In this document: positions 18,958-26,778 of the stretch, one piece after another
Layout: each line of letters begins with the position of its first letter
Position numbering within the stretch: position 1 is the first letter of the stretch
From: Bacillus sp. FJAT-27264
GTDB taxonomy: Bacteria > Bacillota > Bacilli > Paenibacillales > Paenibacillaceae
NCBI RefSeq assembly: GCF_001682855.1
Contig: NZ_MAQW01000001.1
Location: 726,990 to 775,082, forward strand
DNA length: 48,093 nucleotides
Direction: 5' to 3'
Notes under the pieces: model-generated
Told to the model about the DNA's origin: nothing
The model's database searches: none
What the model saw: the letters and a program-made list of their open reading frames with translations, nothing else
Made by a program: the position numbers and the translations under genes

Positions 18958-19193
18958 AGAGTTGATAAGTAGACAGAAGTACTGTCTTTCCTTTTCTTTT
19001 AGTCTTTTCGTATGCTTTTTGTATAGAAAATCATCTCTCGATCAGCAGCAAGTGATAAAGGTGACTTTAGTCCCTGTGCTGAACAGTATTATACTGAATC
19101 TATGAGAGAAAGCATAGAAAAAAACAATATCCCCAGTAATTCCAAGTGAACGCATTGTAAGTTTCAATCCTCAACCATTATACAAATACGAAT
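18958..19193. other. Upstream region of the dual kinase gene
   Basis: AT-rich, no gene and no clear structure. It should hold the minus-strand promoter for the kinase gene, but I cannot point to a convincing -35/-10 pair. Confidence 0.4.
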
Positions 19194-19250
19194 AACAGGG
19201 ATCCCTCCAGACTGTTGAAAAAGTCTGGAGGGATCCCTGTTAATTTTTTA
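19194..19250 (-). terminator. Strong hairpin terminator after the sigma factor gene
   Basis: AACAGGGATCCCTCCAGACT is followed, after GTTGAAAA, by its exact reverse complement, a perfect 20-bp stem. T-rich DNA occurs on both sides, better on the plus strand (AATTTTTT). It lies about 35 bases after the sigma factor stop codon and probably ends that minus-strand transcript. Confidence 0.8.
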
Positions 19251-19276
19251 AAATGGCCTATATGCAATTTGGCATC

Positions 19277-20206
19277 CTAAGGGTTCACATGGCTTAATTT
19301 GTCAGGATCAAGTATCAAATAGAGTCCCTGAATCCGGTCACCTGACCGGTTCAACTCCAGACAGAGCACACCTACAATCTCTCCATGCTGGCGATAAATA
19401 ATGTGGGATTCTCCATTGACGCTTGCGAACGAAGCTTCCAACTCCCGCAACTGGTTAAGCACCCGGCGTGAGGACAATAAAGCTGCGACCCCTTTGCGCC
19501 CGACCATTGGCCGGAGTACGGTATGCACCTGGCCACCGCCGTCAGAGATCAGCACCGGATGATCTCCCAGCAATTCCAGCATTCCGTTGATATCATAAGA
19601 CTCGAAGGCGGCAGCAAATTTTTTCATAAGTGCCTCTCTGGAGTGCTTGATCACCGGCTCCATACGCTCACCTGCAGGGACTGGCTGAAGGTTCCGTTTG
19701 GCACGACTGAAAATTTTGCGACAATTGGCTTCGGACTTACCCACCATCTCGGCAATATCTTCATATTCATACTGGAACACTTCACGCAGGACAAATACTG
19801 CACGCTCAGTCGGCGTCAGCCGCTCTAGCAGAACCAGAAAAGCATAGGACAAGGTATCCTTGCGTTCAGCCGTCGCTTCCGGCCCGTCGTAAATCTCCGC
19901 CATCGGCTCAGGAAGCCATTCTCCCTCGTAGGCCTCACGCTTATTACGCGGAGAATTCAGAAAATTCAGACAACGGTTAGTAACCCCTTTGGCTACATAT
20001 GCCTTCATATTCCGAATCTCACTCCGGTCCTTGCGCTGCAGCTCAGCAAAACAATCCTGCACGACATCTTCGGCATCGGCGACCACACCCAGCATCCGAT
20101 AGGCGATGGAAAAAGCGTACCCTTTATACGTCAGATACAACTCCTCCATACTCCGCTCAATCTCAGTCGGCAGGCTGTCATCCTGTACCTTGTCCAAGCT
20201 TTTCAC
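19277..20206 (-). CDS. ECF41-type RNA polymerase sigma factor with SnoaL-like C-terminal domain
   Basis: Extracytoplasmic-function sigma factor of about 309 residues, much longer than a minimal ECF sigma. Region 2 carries YRMLGVVADAEDVVQDCF and region 4 LTPTERAVFVLREVFQYEYEDIAEMVGKSE. The linker contains WLPEP, and the C-terminal NTF2/SnoaL-like extension carries DGGG and a final DPDKL, all hallmarks of the ECF41 group. In that group the extension modulates activity in place of an anti-sigma factor. The start is GTG at 20206, seven bases after GAAGGAGG; the longer frame overlaps the partner gene. The partner gene lies 34 bases upstream and a matching promoter precedes both, implying autoregulation. 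Confidence 0.92.
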   Translation of the reverse strand: MKSLDKVQDDSLPTEIERSMEELYLTYKGYAFSIAYRMLGVVADAEDVVQDCFAELQRKDRSEIRNMKAYVAKGVTNRCLNFLNSPRNKREAYEGEWLPEPMAEIYDGPEATAERKDTLSYAFLVLLERLTPTERAVFVLREVFQYEYEDIAEMVGKSEANCRKIFSRAKRNLQPVPAGERMEPVIKHSREALMKKFAAAFESYDINGMLELLGDHPVLISDGGGQVHTVLRPMVGRKGVAALLSSRRVLNQLRELEASFASVNGESHIIYRQHGEIVGVLCLELNRSGDRIQGLYLILDPDKLSHVNP

Positions 20207-20240
20207 AATACTTCCTCCTTCAATACTTCCTGCCCTGAGA

Positions 20241-20690
20241 TTAATTAAAACAGCCCGGATACATCCCTGTCGAGATCGCAATCCGGTTCCAGCAATTGAT
20301 CGTATTAATGGCCATAATCAGGTCTACATATTCCGCTTCATTGAAATACTCTCTTACTTTATCATACAGTGCTTCCGGTACACCGCCCTCGGAAATGGTT
20401 GTCACCGCTTCGGAGAGTTCCAATACAACCCGCTCCTGCTCTGTAAAAAGATGCGGTACTTCATGCCACACACTCAGCAGCAGAATACGGTCGCCGTGAT
20501 CGCCAAGCTTTAGCAGGTCCTTCGCGTGCATATCGAGACAAAAGGCGCAGCCGTTGATTAGCGACACCCGTAATTTGATCAGTTCATACAGAACCTTGTC
20601 TTTAATCGCGTTCCCTGCGTATGTCTCCAAACCCATCATCGCTGTCGCAGCCTTAGAGTTAGCCTTACTGTAATTTAATCTCAAACTCAT
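20241..20690 (-). CDS. Carboxymuconolactone decarboxylase / AhpD-like protein (ECF41 partner)
   Basis: Protein of 149 residues with the AhpD-type core. The CxxC redox pair is in NGCAFCLDMHAKD, followed by the expected histidine, and a helical bundle runs to the C-terminus (INTINCWNRIAIS). The ATG at 20690 follows AAGGAGG by nine bases; an earlier ATG overlaps the binding site. Members are peroxidase or disulfide-reductase-like and are the standard genomic partners and targets of ECF41 sigma factors. It is the first gene of the operon. The substrate is unknown. Confidence 0.92.
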   Translation of the reverse strand: MSLRLNYSKANSKAATAMMGLETYAGNAIKDKVLYELIKLRVSLINGCAFCLDMHAKDLLKLGDHGDRILLLSVWHEVPHLFTEQERVVLELSEAVTTISEGGVPEALYDKVREYFNEAEYVDLIMAINTINCWNRIAISTGMYPGCFN

Positions 20691-20727
20691 CTCAATCATC
20701 CTCCTTAAAGTGTCTAACATAACTGTA

Positions 20728-20754
20728 GACAAAGGAGTCATTCTTTTTGTGACA
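20728..20754 (-). promoter_or_regulatory. ECF41-type promoter upstream of the AhpD-like gene
   Basis: On the minus strand TGTCACA (20748-20754) is followed after 16 bases by TGTC (20728-20731). The group consensus is TGTCACA with a CGTC -10 element, so one base differs. Its distance to the start codon (about 37 bases) suits a promoter. The sigma factor encoded just downstream is the obvious user. Confidence 0.8.
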
Positions 20755-20846
20755 ACTTTCCTATAGAAAAATCCACATTATTCAAAAGGCCAAATCATGC
20801 ATGGTCGTGTCCAAATATAACATGTTCTCCTTTTTTTGATTCCTGC

Positions 20847-20870
20847 TATAATAATGATTATTATTATCAA
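20847..20870 (+). promoter_or_regulatory. Promoter with Fur box for the siderophore-binding lipoprotein
   Basis: TGCTATAAT is an extended -10 element (TATAAT at 20847-20852). ATAATGATTATTATTATCA (from about 20851) overlaps it and closely matches the Fur consensus GATAATGATAATCATTATC. Repression by Fur when iron is plentiful is expected. Confidence 0.85.
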
Positions 20871-20897
20871 TTAGATGGAGAGAAGGGGTTATTCATA

Positions 20898-21902
20898 ATG
20901 CATCGTCACCGTAATTTTCTGCTTTTAGCTGCTTTAATGTTGGTTTTATCGGTTCTATCCGCTTGCGGGAATTCTAACTCGGCTGCTCCAGCCAATGAAC
21001 CCGCGGCAACCACTGCACCAAGTGAGTCCTCTGCTGAAACTACGGATTCAGCGGCTACAATAAACTACACCGACAGTTTGGGGCGTGAAGTTGTCATTCC
21101 TGCACATCCGCAAAGAATCATCACGACTCAATATCTGCCGGAAATGATCGCCGCAGGAACCAAGCCTATTGGCGCAGTCACCCATTTGCTGAATAACTTT
21201 GTATCGATCAAAGATCAAGTTGGCGGCATTGAGGACATTGGTCCTGCCAATGCTATCAATATGGAGAAGGTCCTGTCCCTGCAGCCAGATCTGATCATTG
21301 CCACAGAGATGGATAAAGATAAAATTGACGACCTAAACAAAATTGCTCCAACAGTAGCGGTTCAGTGGGTAGGCAATGATGCTTTCAAGCACTTCACAGA
21401 TGTTGCGGCGGTTCTGGGCAAGAGTGCGGAAGCTGACCAATGGATTGCAGATTTTAATAAGAAGAGTGAGCAAGCGCGTCAAGAGCTGGCCTCTTCTGTA
21501 CAAGAAGGAGAAACCTTCGGCGCTGTCGTTATTGGCGGTTATGAAAAAGGACAGCTTAGAGTGTACGGACCGGGGAATGTCGGGTATACTTTATACGATA
21601 CTCTTCACTTTAAAATGACAGATTTCGTTAAGCACGAATGGGAGACTAAAGACCACGAACTGGGTCTCAAGATTTCCCTGGAAAAGCTCCCTGAATATGC
21701 TTCTGCCGACCGGCTGTTTGTTGTTAAATTTGACAATGATCCCGAATTCCTGCATGAAGTGGAAAACAGCAGACTCTGGAACAACCTTCCAGCTGTCAAG
21801 AATAACAAGGTCTACGTAGTGGATGACGCACTATGGTTCTCTTATGACGTCATGTCCCTTAAGGCGCAATTGGATAACGCAGTTGAGTTGTTAAAAAAAT
21901 AA
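20898..21902 (+). CDS. Iron-siderophore ABC transporter substrate-binding lipoprotein (FecB-like)
   Basis: Protein of 334 residues. The signal peptide ends in a lipobox (LSVLSACG), and a low-complexity Ala/Thr/Ser tether links it to a cobalamin/Fe-siderophore periplasmic-binding fold (NYTDSLGREVVIPAHPQRI, EKVLSLQPDLIIATE). It anchors to the outer face of the membrane and delivers ferric siderophore to permeases that are not in the window. RBS AGAAGGGG. A Fur box lies over the promoter. A hairpin separates it from the Btr-like regulator gene 79 bases downstream, which probably responds to the same siderophore. Confidence 0.92.
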   Translation: MHRHRNFLLLAALMLVLSVLSACGNSNSAAPANEPAATTAPSESSAETTDSAATINYTDSLGREVVIPAHPQRIITTQYLPEMIAAGTKPIGAVTHLLNNFVSIKDQVGGIEDIGPANAINMEKVLSLQPDLIIATEMDKDKIDDLNKIAPTVAVQWVGNDAFKHFTDVAAVLGKSAEADQWIADFNKKSEQARQELASSVQEGETFGAVVIGGYEKGQLRVYGPGNVGYTLYDTLHFKMTDFVKHEWETKDHELGLKISLEKLPEYASADRLFVVKFDNDPEFLHEVENSRLWNNLPAVKNNKVYVVDDALWFSYDVMSLKAQLDNAVELLKK

Positions 21903-21924
21903 ATGGTGCATGATCATACCATAT

Positions 21925-21960
21925 GGGGTTCTTCAGCATTAGCTGAAGAGCTCCTTTCTT
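21925..21960 (+). terminator. Partial terminator between the binding-protein and regulator genes
   Basis: GTTCTTCAGC pairs with GCTGAAGAGC, followed by TCCTTTCTTT, an imperfect U tract. It is probably an attenuator reducing read-through into the regulator gene. Confidence 0.6.
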
Positions 21961-21981
21961 TCATACAGGGAGGTGGATGCA

Positions 21982-23589
21982 ATGTCGGTTCAACCAAACA
22001 GACGCCCGGCGCGTCTTTCTATTATGTATACCTGGTCGCAGATTTATTTATACACGCTGGAAGAAGGTGCTGAGGGACTGACGATCTGCAGCCTTGCCAA
22101 AAAAATGCTTGTCGTCCCCGTTGAAGGGTCTGCTGAGGTATGCAGTGACGAGCAACGCCACCTTCTATACGGAAACCACTGTGGCATTGTAAACCCAAAG
22201 GAAAATGTTTCTATCCAAAATGCCGGCACAGGCCCGCTGCGCCTGTATCTTATCGAATTTGATGAATTGCGATTACCGGGCTCTTCCGAGGAGGTTTCTG
22301 CTCAGCGGCTTCCAATTACAGCAGGTGTAATCGAGTTGGCCTCATTCAGCCATTTTTCCGGGCTAGTGCACAATCTATACGAACGGAGGGATCTATCCGG
22401 GCCGCTTGAAGAGTACGAAAGCCACTTTATTTTCCAAGAGATCATTTTGATGATCCTGAAGAGCGCCGAATGCAACAAGGAACAGGATGCCACAAGTGCG
22501 GTTCAGAAAACCATCGCCTTCATGGAGAATGCTTACGCCTTCGATCTTACGCACGGACAGCTTGCCGAAATGGCAGGGGTCTCCACCCGGCATTATTCGC
22601 GGATTTTTAAAGGATTAACCGGCAAAAGCCCTATCGACTACCTCATCGAACTCCGAATGAACAAGGCAAAGCGCCTGCTTCAGAGCCGGGAGGTATCGGT
22701 TGGCGAGGTGGCCGGGAGCGTGGGATTTCATGATCCCTTTCACTTCAGCCGCAGCTTCAAGCAGCACACGGGGGTCTCTCCCCGTCTGTACATTAATTTG
22801 CGCAAGCATAGCAGCCGGATCGCCTCTCTTCAGTATCTTGGGGAATTGCTCGCCTTGGGCATCAAACCTGTCGGTGCACCCTCCCAGCTTCTAAAGGGTC
22901 GTTATTTGCAAGGCCATGTGGAGGGCATAACCGAAATCGGTAAATCCGTAGTGACACCATACTTGGACAGACTCGCTATCTTAAAGCCGGATGTGATTCT
23001 TACCTTTGACGGCCATCATTACGATACTTATGCCAAAATCGCTCCAACACTGGACATGTCCTGGTCTCAACCGGTTTTTGAACGGTTCCGCTTTATTGCT
23101 GATTTGATCGGCAAACAACAAGAGGCTGAGCAATGGCTCAGCCAATATGAGGAGCAGACCTATGAGGCCAGGAATGCCTTGAAATGGCATTTGCAAGCCG
23201 GACGCACTCTCTCTTTTATCTGGACAAGAGGACTCCCGGAGACAGTGCAAGTCTACTACGACATGAAGGTTCTTTATCAGGACCTGGGATTTCAGGCCCC
23301 GGCTCCGGTAGCTGCCGTTCAGAAGACCAAGGGCCATCCGTTCAAATCCAACATACCGGTCCAGGAACTGCCTCATTATGTGGGCGATCATCTGTTTGTG
23401 GTAGTCTCCCCAGACCCTGTCTCACAGCAGCACTTTCGTCAGCTCCGGCAAACCGAGATCTGGAATAGCCTGCCCGCTGTTCAGAACCGCCGGGTATATT
23501 TCGGCTCGGAGGATTGGCTGCGCGAAGATCCGGTGTCCATGTCCGGACAGATACGAGAGGCCGTTCCTTTACTTATCGAATTGAATTGA
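21982..23589 (+). CDS. AraC-family regulator fused to a siderophore-binding domain (Btr-like)
   Basis: Cytoplasmic regulator of about 535 residues. It has an N-terminal cupin-like part (1-150), an AraC HTH domain (about 165-265; FDLTHGQLAEMAGVSTRHYSRIF and VGFHDPFHFSRSFKQHTG) and a C-terminal FecB-like domain (about 285-535; QYLGELLALGIKPVGAP, LDRLAILKPDVILTFDG). The GTG at 21973 is part of the GGGAGGTGG binding site, so the ATG at 21982 is chosen. Bacillus Btr, with the same layout, binds bacillibactin and activates its uptake genes. By analogy this protein senses the siderophore bound by the upstream lipoprotein. The target promoter is unknown. Confidence 0.9.
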   Translation: MSVQPNRRPARLSIMYTWSQIYLYTLEEGAEGLTICSLAKKMLVVPVEGSAEVCSDEQRHLLYGNHCGIVNPKENVSIQNAGTGPLRLYLIEFDELRLPGSSEEVSAQRLPITAGVIELASFSHFSGLVHNLYERRDLSGPLEEYESHFIFQEIILMILKSAECNKEQDATSAVQKTIAFMENAYAFDLTHGQLAEMAGVSTRHYSRIFKGLTGKSPIDYLIELRMNKAKRLLQSREVSVGEVAGSVGFHDPFHFSRSFKQHTGVSPRLYINLRKHSSRIASLQYLGELLALGIKPVGAPSQLLKGRYLQGHVEGITEIGKSVVTPYLDRLAILKPDVILTFDGHHYDTYAKIAPTLDMSWSQPVFERFRFIADLIGKQQEAEQWLSQYEEQTYEARNALKWHLQAGRTLSFIWTRGLPETVQVYYDMKVLYQDLGFQAPAPVAAVQKTKGHPFKSNIPVQELPHYVGDHLFVVVSPDPVSQQHFRQLRQTEIWNSLPAVQNRRVYFGSEDWLREDPVSMSGQIREAVPLLIELN

Positions 23590-23598
23590 ATTGAGGCT

Positions 23599-25059
23599 TC
23601 ACCCTTTTTCCGCCTGCATCTTCACACGCCGGGCATCCATTAACCTCCATCCGGTAAGCACTGCCGCCACGAAGCAGATGGATGCGGAGGTCATGAAGAC
23701 TACATGCATACCTTCCAGGAAAATATCCGGACGGCCCGGGATCAACCCGGTCACACGATACCCTGCCTCGTTGCTCATGACATGGAACAGGATCGTTGTC
23801 GCCAGCGTAATACCGACAACCATGCCGACATTGCGGATCAGTGAATTGACACTGCCTGCAGAGCCGAGCTGGGTGCGCGGTACTTTGGACATGATCAATG
23901 AATTGTTCGGCGACTGGAACAGGCCGCTGCCGATCCCAAGCATGGCAATCCACAGTCCGACAAGCAGGACTGAACTGCCGGCGTGTAGCTTCGCCAGACC
24001 AATCTGAGCCACGACCATGACGATAAGACCCGCAAAGGTCAGCAGCTCTGAGCCAATCTTATCCGACAATGCGCCGCTGATCGGCGCCACAATGACCATG
24101 GAGATCGGCAGCAGCATCAGCAGGAAGCCTGCGTCGAACGGCGACAAGTTCAGCATGTTCTGTGCATAGAACGGAGCGATGATGTTGAAGCAAAAATTCG
24201 CCGCGAAGACGAGGAATCCGCATAGGATACTGACCGAGAACAGCGGATTTTTGAACAGGGACAGATTCAGCAGCGGTTGTGTCTTGCGGATTTCAACCCA
24301 GATAAATGCTGCAAAGGCACATACCGCGACAACCAGTGATATAACAATTCGTGTATCACCATAGCCGATCTGCTGTCCAAGCAGTAATCCGGCGAACAAC
24401 AGGACAATAAAGAAAGCGAACAATGTACTGCCTGGAATGTCGATTTTATCCTTAACACGGACCAAATCCTTTGGCAGTACCTTCCAGCCAAGAATGATAG
24501 CAATCAGACCAATTGGGACATTGACCCAGAAGATGTACTCCCAGCCCAGCGAGGACACGATAATCCCGCCTAGACTCGGCCCAGCTATGCTGCCCAGCGA
24601 GACGAACGTACCGATGAAGCCGAGCGCCTTCCCTCGCTCACTGGCCGGGAAGATATCGGTTACGATCCCTTGACTGTTGGCCATCGTCATTGAAGCACCG
24701 ATAGCCTGAATGACGCGTGACGCTATAAGCAATGGCAACGTTGTGCTAAGTCCGCACAGCAGAGAACCAACAATGAACACCACAGTTCCGATCTTGAAAA
24801 TTCTGATCTTCCCCGCAATATCCCCGAGCTTTCCGAAGAACAGAATCGCGGCACAGATCGCCATCAGATAGCCTGTTGTCACCCACTCAATCTGGGCAAT
24901 CGGCAGGCCCAGGCTCTTGGACAACACCGGGAGCGCGATGTTGACAATGCTTCCGTCCAGCGTGGCCATGAACGTGAAAAGATTCAACACAATCAGAATC
25001 ATCCAGCGCCTTTTCTGAATATCGCTGTTCTCCTGATAGGTTGCAGGAATTGAACTCAT
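23599..25059 (-). CDS. DHA2-type major facilitator drug efflux pump
   Basis: Polytopic protein of 486 residues with about 14 predicted helices. Motifs include LDGSIVNIALP in helix 1, GKLGDIAGKIRIF in the loop 2-3 region and the antiporter motif C region (GSIAGPSLGG). Such proteins export hydrophobic or cationic compounds with proton antiport. RBS GAGGTG. It is transcribed away from a marR gene, with two shared palindromic operators between them, so the MarR protein almost certainly represses it. It converges with the Btr-like gene with only nine bases between the stop codons and no visible terminator. Confidence 0.9.
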   Translation of the reverse strand: MSSIPATYQENSDIQKRRWMILIVLNLFTFMATLDGSIVNIALPVLSKSLGLPIAQIEWVTTGYLMAICAAILFFGKLGDIAGKIRIFKIGTVVFIVGSLLCGLSTTLPLLIASRVIQAIGASMTMANSQGIVTDIFPASERGKALGFIGTFVSLGSIAGPSLGGIIVSSLGWEYIFWVNVPIGLIAIILGWKVLPKDLVRVKDKIDIPGSTLFAFFIVLLFAGLLLGQQIGYGDTRIVISLVVAVCAFAAFIWVEIRKTQPLLNLSLFKNPLFSVSILCGFLVFAANFCFNIIAPFYAQNMLNLSPFDAGFLLMLLPISMVIVAPISGALSDKIGSELLTFAGLIVMVVAQIGLAKLHAGSSVLLVGLWIAMLGIGSGLFQSPNNSLIMSKVPRTQLGSAGSVNSLIRNVGMVVGITLATTILFHVMSNEAGYRVTGLIPGRPDIFLEGMHVVFMTSASICFVAAVLTGWRLMDARRVKMQAEKG

Positions 25060-25124
25060 AATTACACCTCATTAAACTTAGAATGTTGGAACCGAAAAGA
25101 GGATTGTCGAATCAAGCAGAATTT

Positions 25125-25142
25125 TAGTTGCGCACGCAACTA
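25125..25142. promoter_or_regulatory. MarR operator 1
   Basis: TAGTTGCG-CA-CGCAACTA is a perfect 18-bp palindrome in the pump/marR intergenic region, on the pump side. Confidence 0.85.
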
Positions 25143-25170
25143 GTTGGGTTCTTCCCAGTGTACAGCATAT

Positions 25171-25188
25171 TAGTTGCGTGCGCAACAA
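25171..25188. promoter_or_regulatory. MarR operator 2
   Basis: TAGTTGCG-TG-CGCAACAA repeats operator 1 with one mismatch in the palindrome, centred 46 bp away on the marR side. Two sites suit independent or cooperative control of the divergent promoters. Confidence 0.85.
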
Positions 25189-25259
25189 TATTGTTGTACA
25201 CTTTTATACATATTGAGCGCTGACCTCGCATTCAAAGCAATCTAACCAAAGAGGTGTGC

Positions 25260-25682
25260 ATGTTGAAAAAGGAACCTATCGGGAAGCTGATCTCTCTGAT
25301 ACATCGCCAGAACCAAAAAACGTTGTCCAGACAACTGGTTACCTATGGAATCGGCAGCGGCGGACAGCACAGCTTTCTCAAGCTGATCATGGGACGGCCT
25401 GGCATTACCCAGGATCAGTTAACGAATGAATTAAAGTTCGATAAGGCTACCACTGCAAGAGCTGTGAAGTTATTGGAGCAATCCGGCTACATCGAGCGGA
25501 AAGTGGATCCTGATGACCGCCGCTCCTACCTGCTCTATCCAACCCCCAAAGCTATGGACTTTGCGCCGACCCTGCAGGAGATTCTGAATGGACTTAACCG
25601 CAAGCTCTCCCGTCATCTGACGGATGAAGAGGAAACACAGCTCATTTCCCTGCTCAAGCGAATTAGTCAGGACGATGAATAA
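25260..25682 (+). CDS. MarR-family transcriptional regulator
   Basis: Winged-helix regulator of about 140 residues: recognition region TQDQLTNELKFDKATTARAVKLLEQSGYIERK, then the wing with DPDDRRSYLLYPT. The ATG at 25260 follows AGAGG by six bases; the upstream GTG lies inside the binding site. Divergent from the DHA2 pump, with twin operators between, so it most likely represses both the pump and itself until a toxic ligand binds. The inducer is unknown. Confidence 0.92.
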   Translation: MLKKEPIGKLISLIHRQNQKTLSRQLVTYGIGSGGQHSFLKLIMGRPGITQDQLTNELKFDKATTARAVKLLEQSGYIERKVDPDDRRSYLLYPTPKAMDFAPTLQEILNGLNRKLSRHLTDEEETQLISLLKRISQDDE

Positions 25683-25712
25683 CCTTTCCCCATATCTTCA
25701 CTCCATTTCACT

Positions 25713-25763
25713 AAAAATAACCGCAAGCTTGTCCGCGATGACGGATGGCTTGCGGTTATTTTT
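25713..25763 (+). terminator. Terminator of the marR gene
   Basis: AAAAATAACCGCAAGC pairs perfectly with GCTTGCGGTTATTTTT around a 19-base internal part. The flanking A and T runs make it usable in both directions, including for the convergent DJ-1/PfpI gene. Confidence 0.9.
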
Positions 25764-25860
25764 GTAAAGTCCATTCTCATCTATAGTTAGTACAATACTC
25801 CACCTTATTAATAAAATTCAATTTGCACTTTAAAGATTAGCACTTCATTATAGAGGCACC

Positions 25861-26592
25861 TTACTTTTGTACCCCTACTTTGTGTATAAACGTCTCTGCG
25901 AATAGAGCTGCATCCTTCGGCCATCTGGCGGTCAGCAATTGACCATCTTCCACGATGAAAGGCGTATTAAATGAAGGGCCCTTCACATAGTCCTCCCGCT
26001 TCTGCAGATGCCGGGTCACCTCATCCTGAACATATTCTGGATATGTACGGTAGTAACGGCCGCGAGCCCAGGCAGTTAACCAATAAGCGGTCCGCTCCAG
26101 GGACTTGGTCAGACTTGTCATCTTTTTTCCGTATACCACCGCTTGACCGGTCTGAGGATCAATGGTCCGGGCCAGGACGATGGGGCCGTGACAGATCGCA
26201 CCGACCGGTCTGCCCAGCTTCCAAAATTGTAGCACCTTCTCCTGCAAAGTAACGCTCTCCAGGTATACTGTCATTCCCTTCGCATGTCCTCCGGGCAAAA
26301 TAAGACCGTCATAGATTTCGGGATCAATATCCCCATATGCAAGCGGGTTCAAAAAGCCAGGGTCCAACTCCAGCTCCTGGCGGTACCGCTGCACAACCAC
26401 TTGGTCCGCCCCAAGCTGCCCGAACACAACACCTGTCAACAAATAGGGATCGGTATAGGCGCGCTTCCCGTCAGGTGTGGCAAAGTCCACCTGGAAGCCC
26501 GCTTCCCGGCAGAGATGCCACGGTACCACCACTTCAGTGGTATCAAAATCTTGAGACGGCAGTGGAATCAGCACTCTTTTCTGCTGTGGCAT
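25861..26592 (-). CDS. DJ-1/PfpI family (type 1 glutamine amidotransferase-like) protein
   Basis: Protein of 243 residues with the DJ-1/PfpI fold. The nucleophile elbow is GAICHGP with a reactive Cys, and LPGGHAKGM supplies the oxyanion region. A conserved Glu lies near the N-terminus (DTTEVVVPW). This branch contains glyoxalase III-like, chaperone and hydrolase members, and the function cannot be assigned more closely. RBS GAAGGGAAGAG. Divergent from a DHA1 exporter, 186 bases between the starts. Confidence 0.85.
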   Translation of the reverse strand: MPQQKRVLIPLPSQDFDTTEVVVPWHLCREAGFQVDFATPDGKRAYTDPYLLTGVVFGQLGADQVVVQRYRQELELDPGFLNPLAYGDIDPEIYDGLILPGGHAKGMTVYLESVTLQEKVLQFWKLGRPVGAICHGPIVLARTIDPQTGQAVVYGKKMTSLTKSLERTAYWLTAWARGRYYRTYPEYVQDEVTRHLQKREDYVKGPSFNTPFIVEDGQLLTARWPKDAALFAETFIHKVGVQK

Positions 26593-26676
26593 GGTATTCT
26601 CTTCCCTTCATGGGTCACTAAAAGCGGCCGTCATTTATCTATGCGATCATTTTATCACAAATTTTAAAAAAACATT

Positions 26677-26705
26677 TTGCCCAATGACTCTGGAGCGTTT
26701 AAAAT
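26677..26705 (+). promoter_or_regulatory. Probable promoter of the DHA1 exporter
   Basis: TTGCCC (26677-26682) and TAAAAT (26700-26705) are 17 bases apart, about 74 bases upstream of the start codon. Confidence 0.5.
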
Positions 26706-26778
26706 GAAACTTGCATGAAAATACAGACCATTTCAGAAAGGATACACATACATTATAGATTAGGAGCGAAGACACCAC

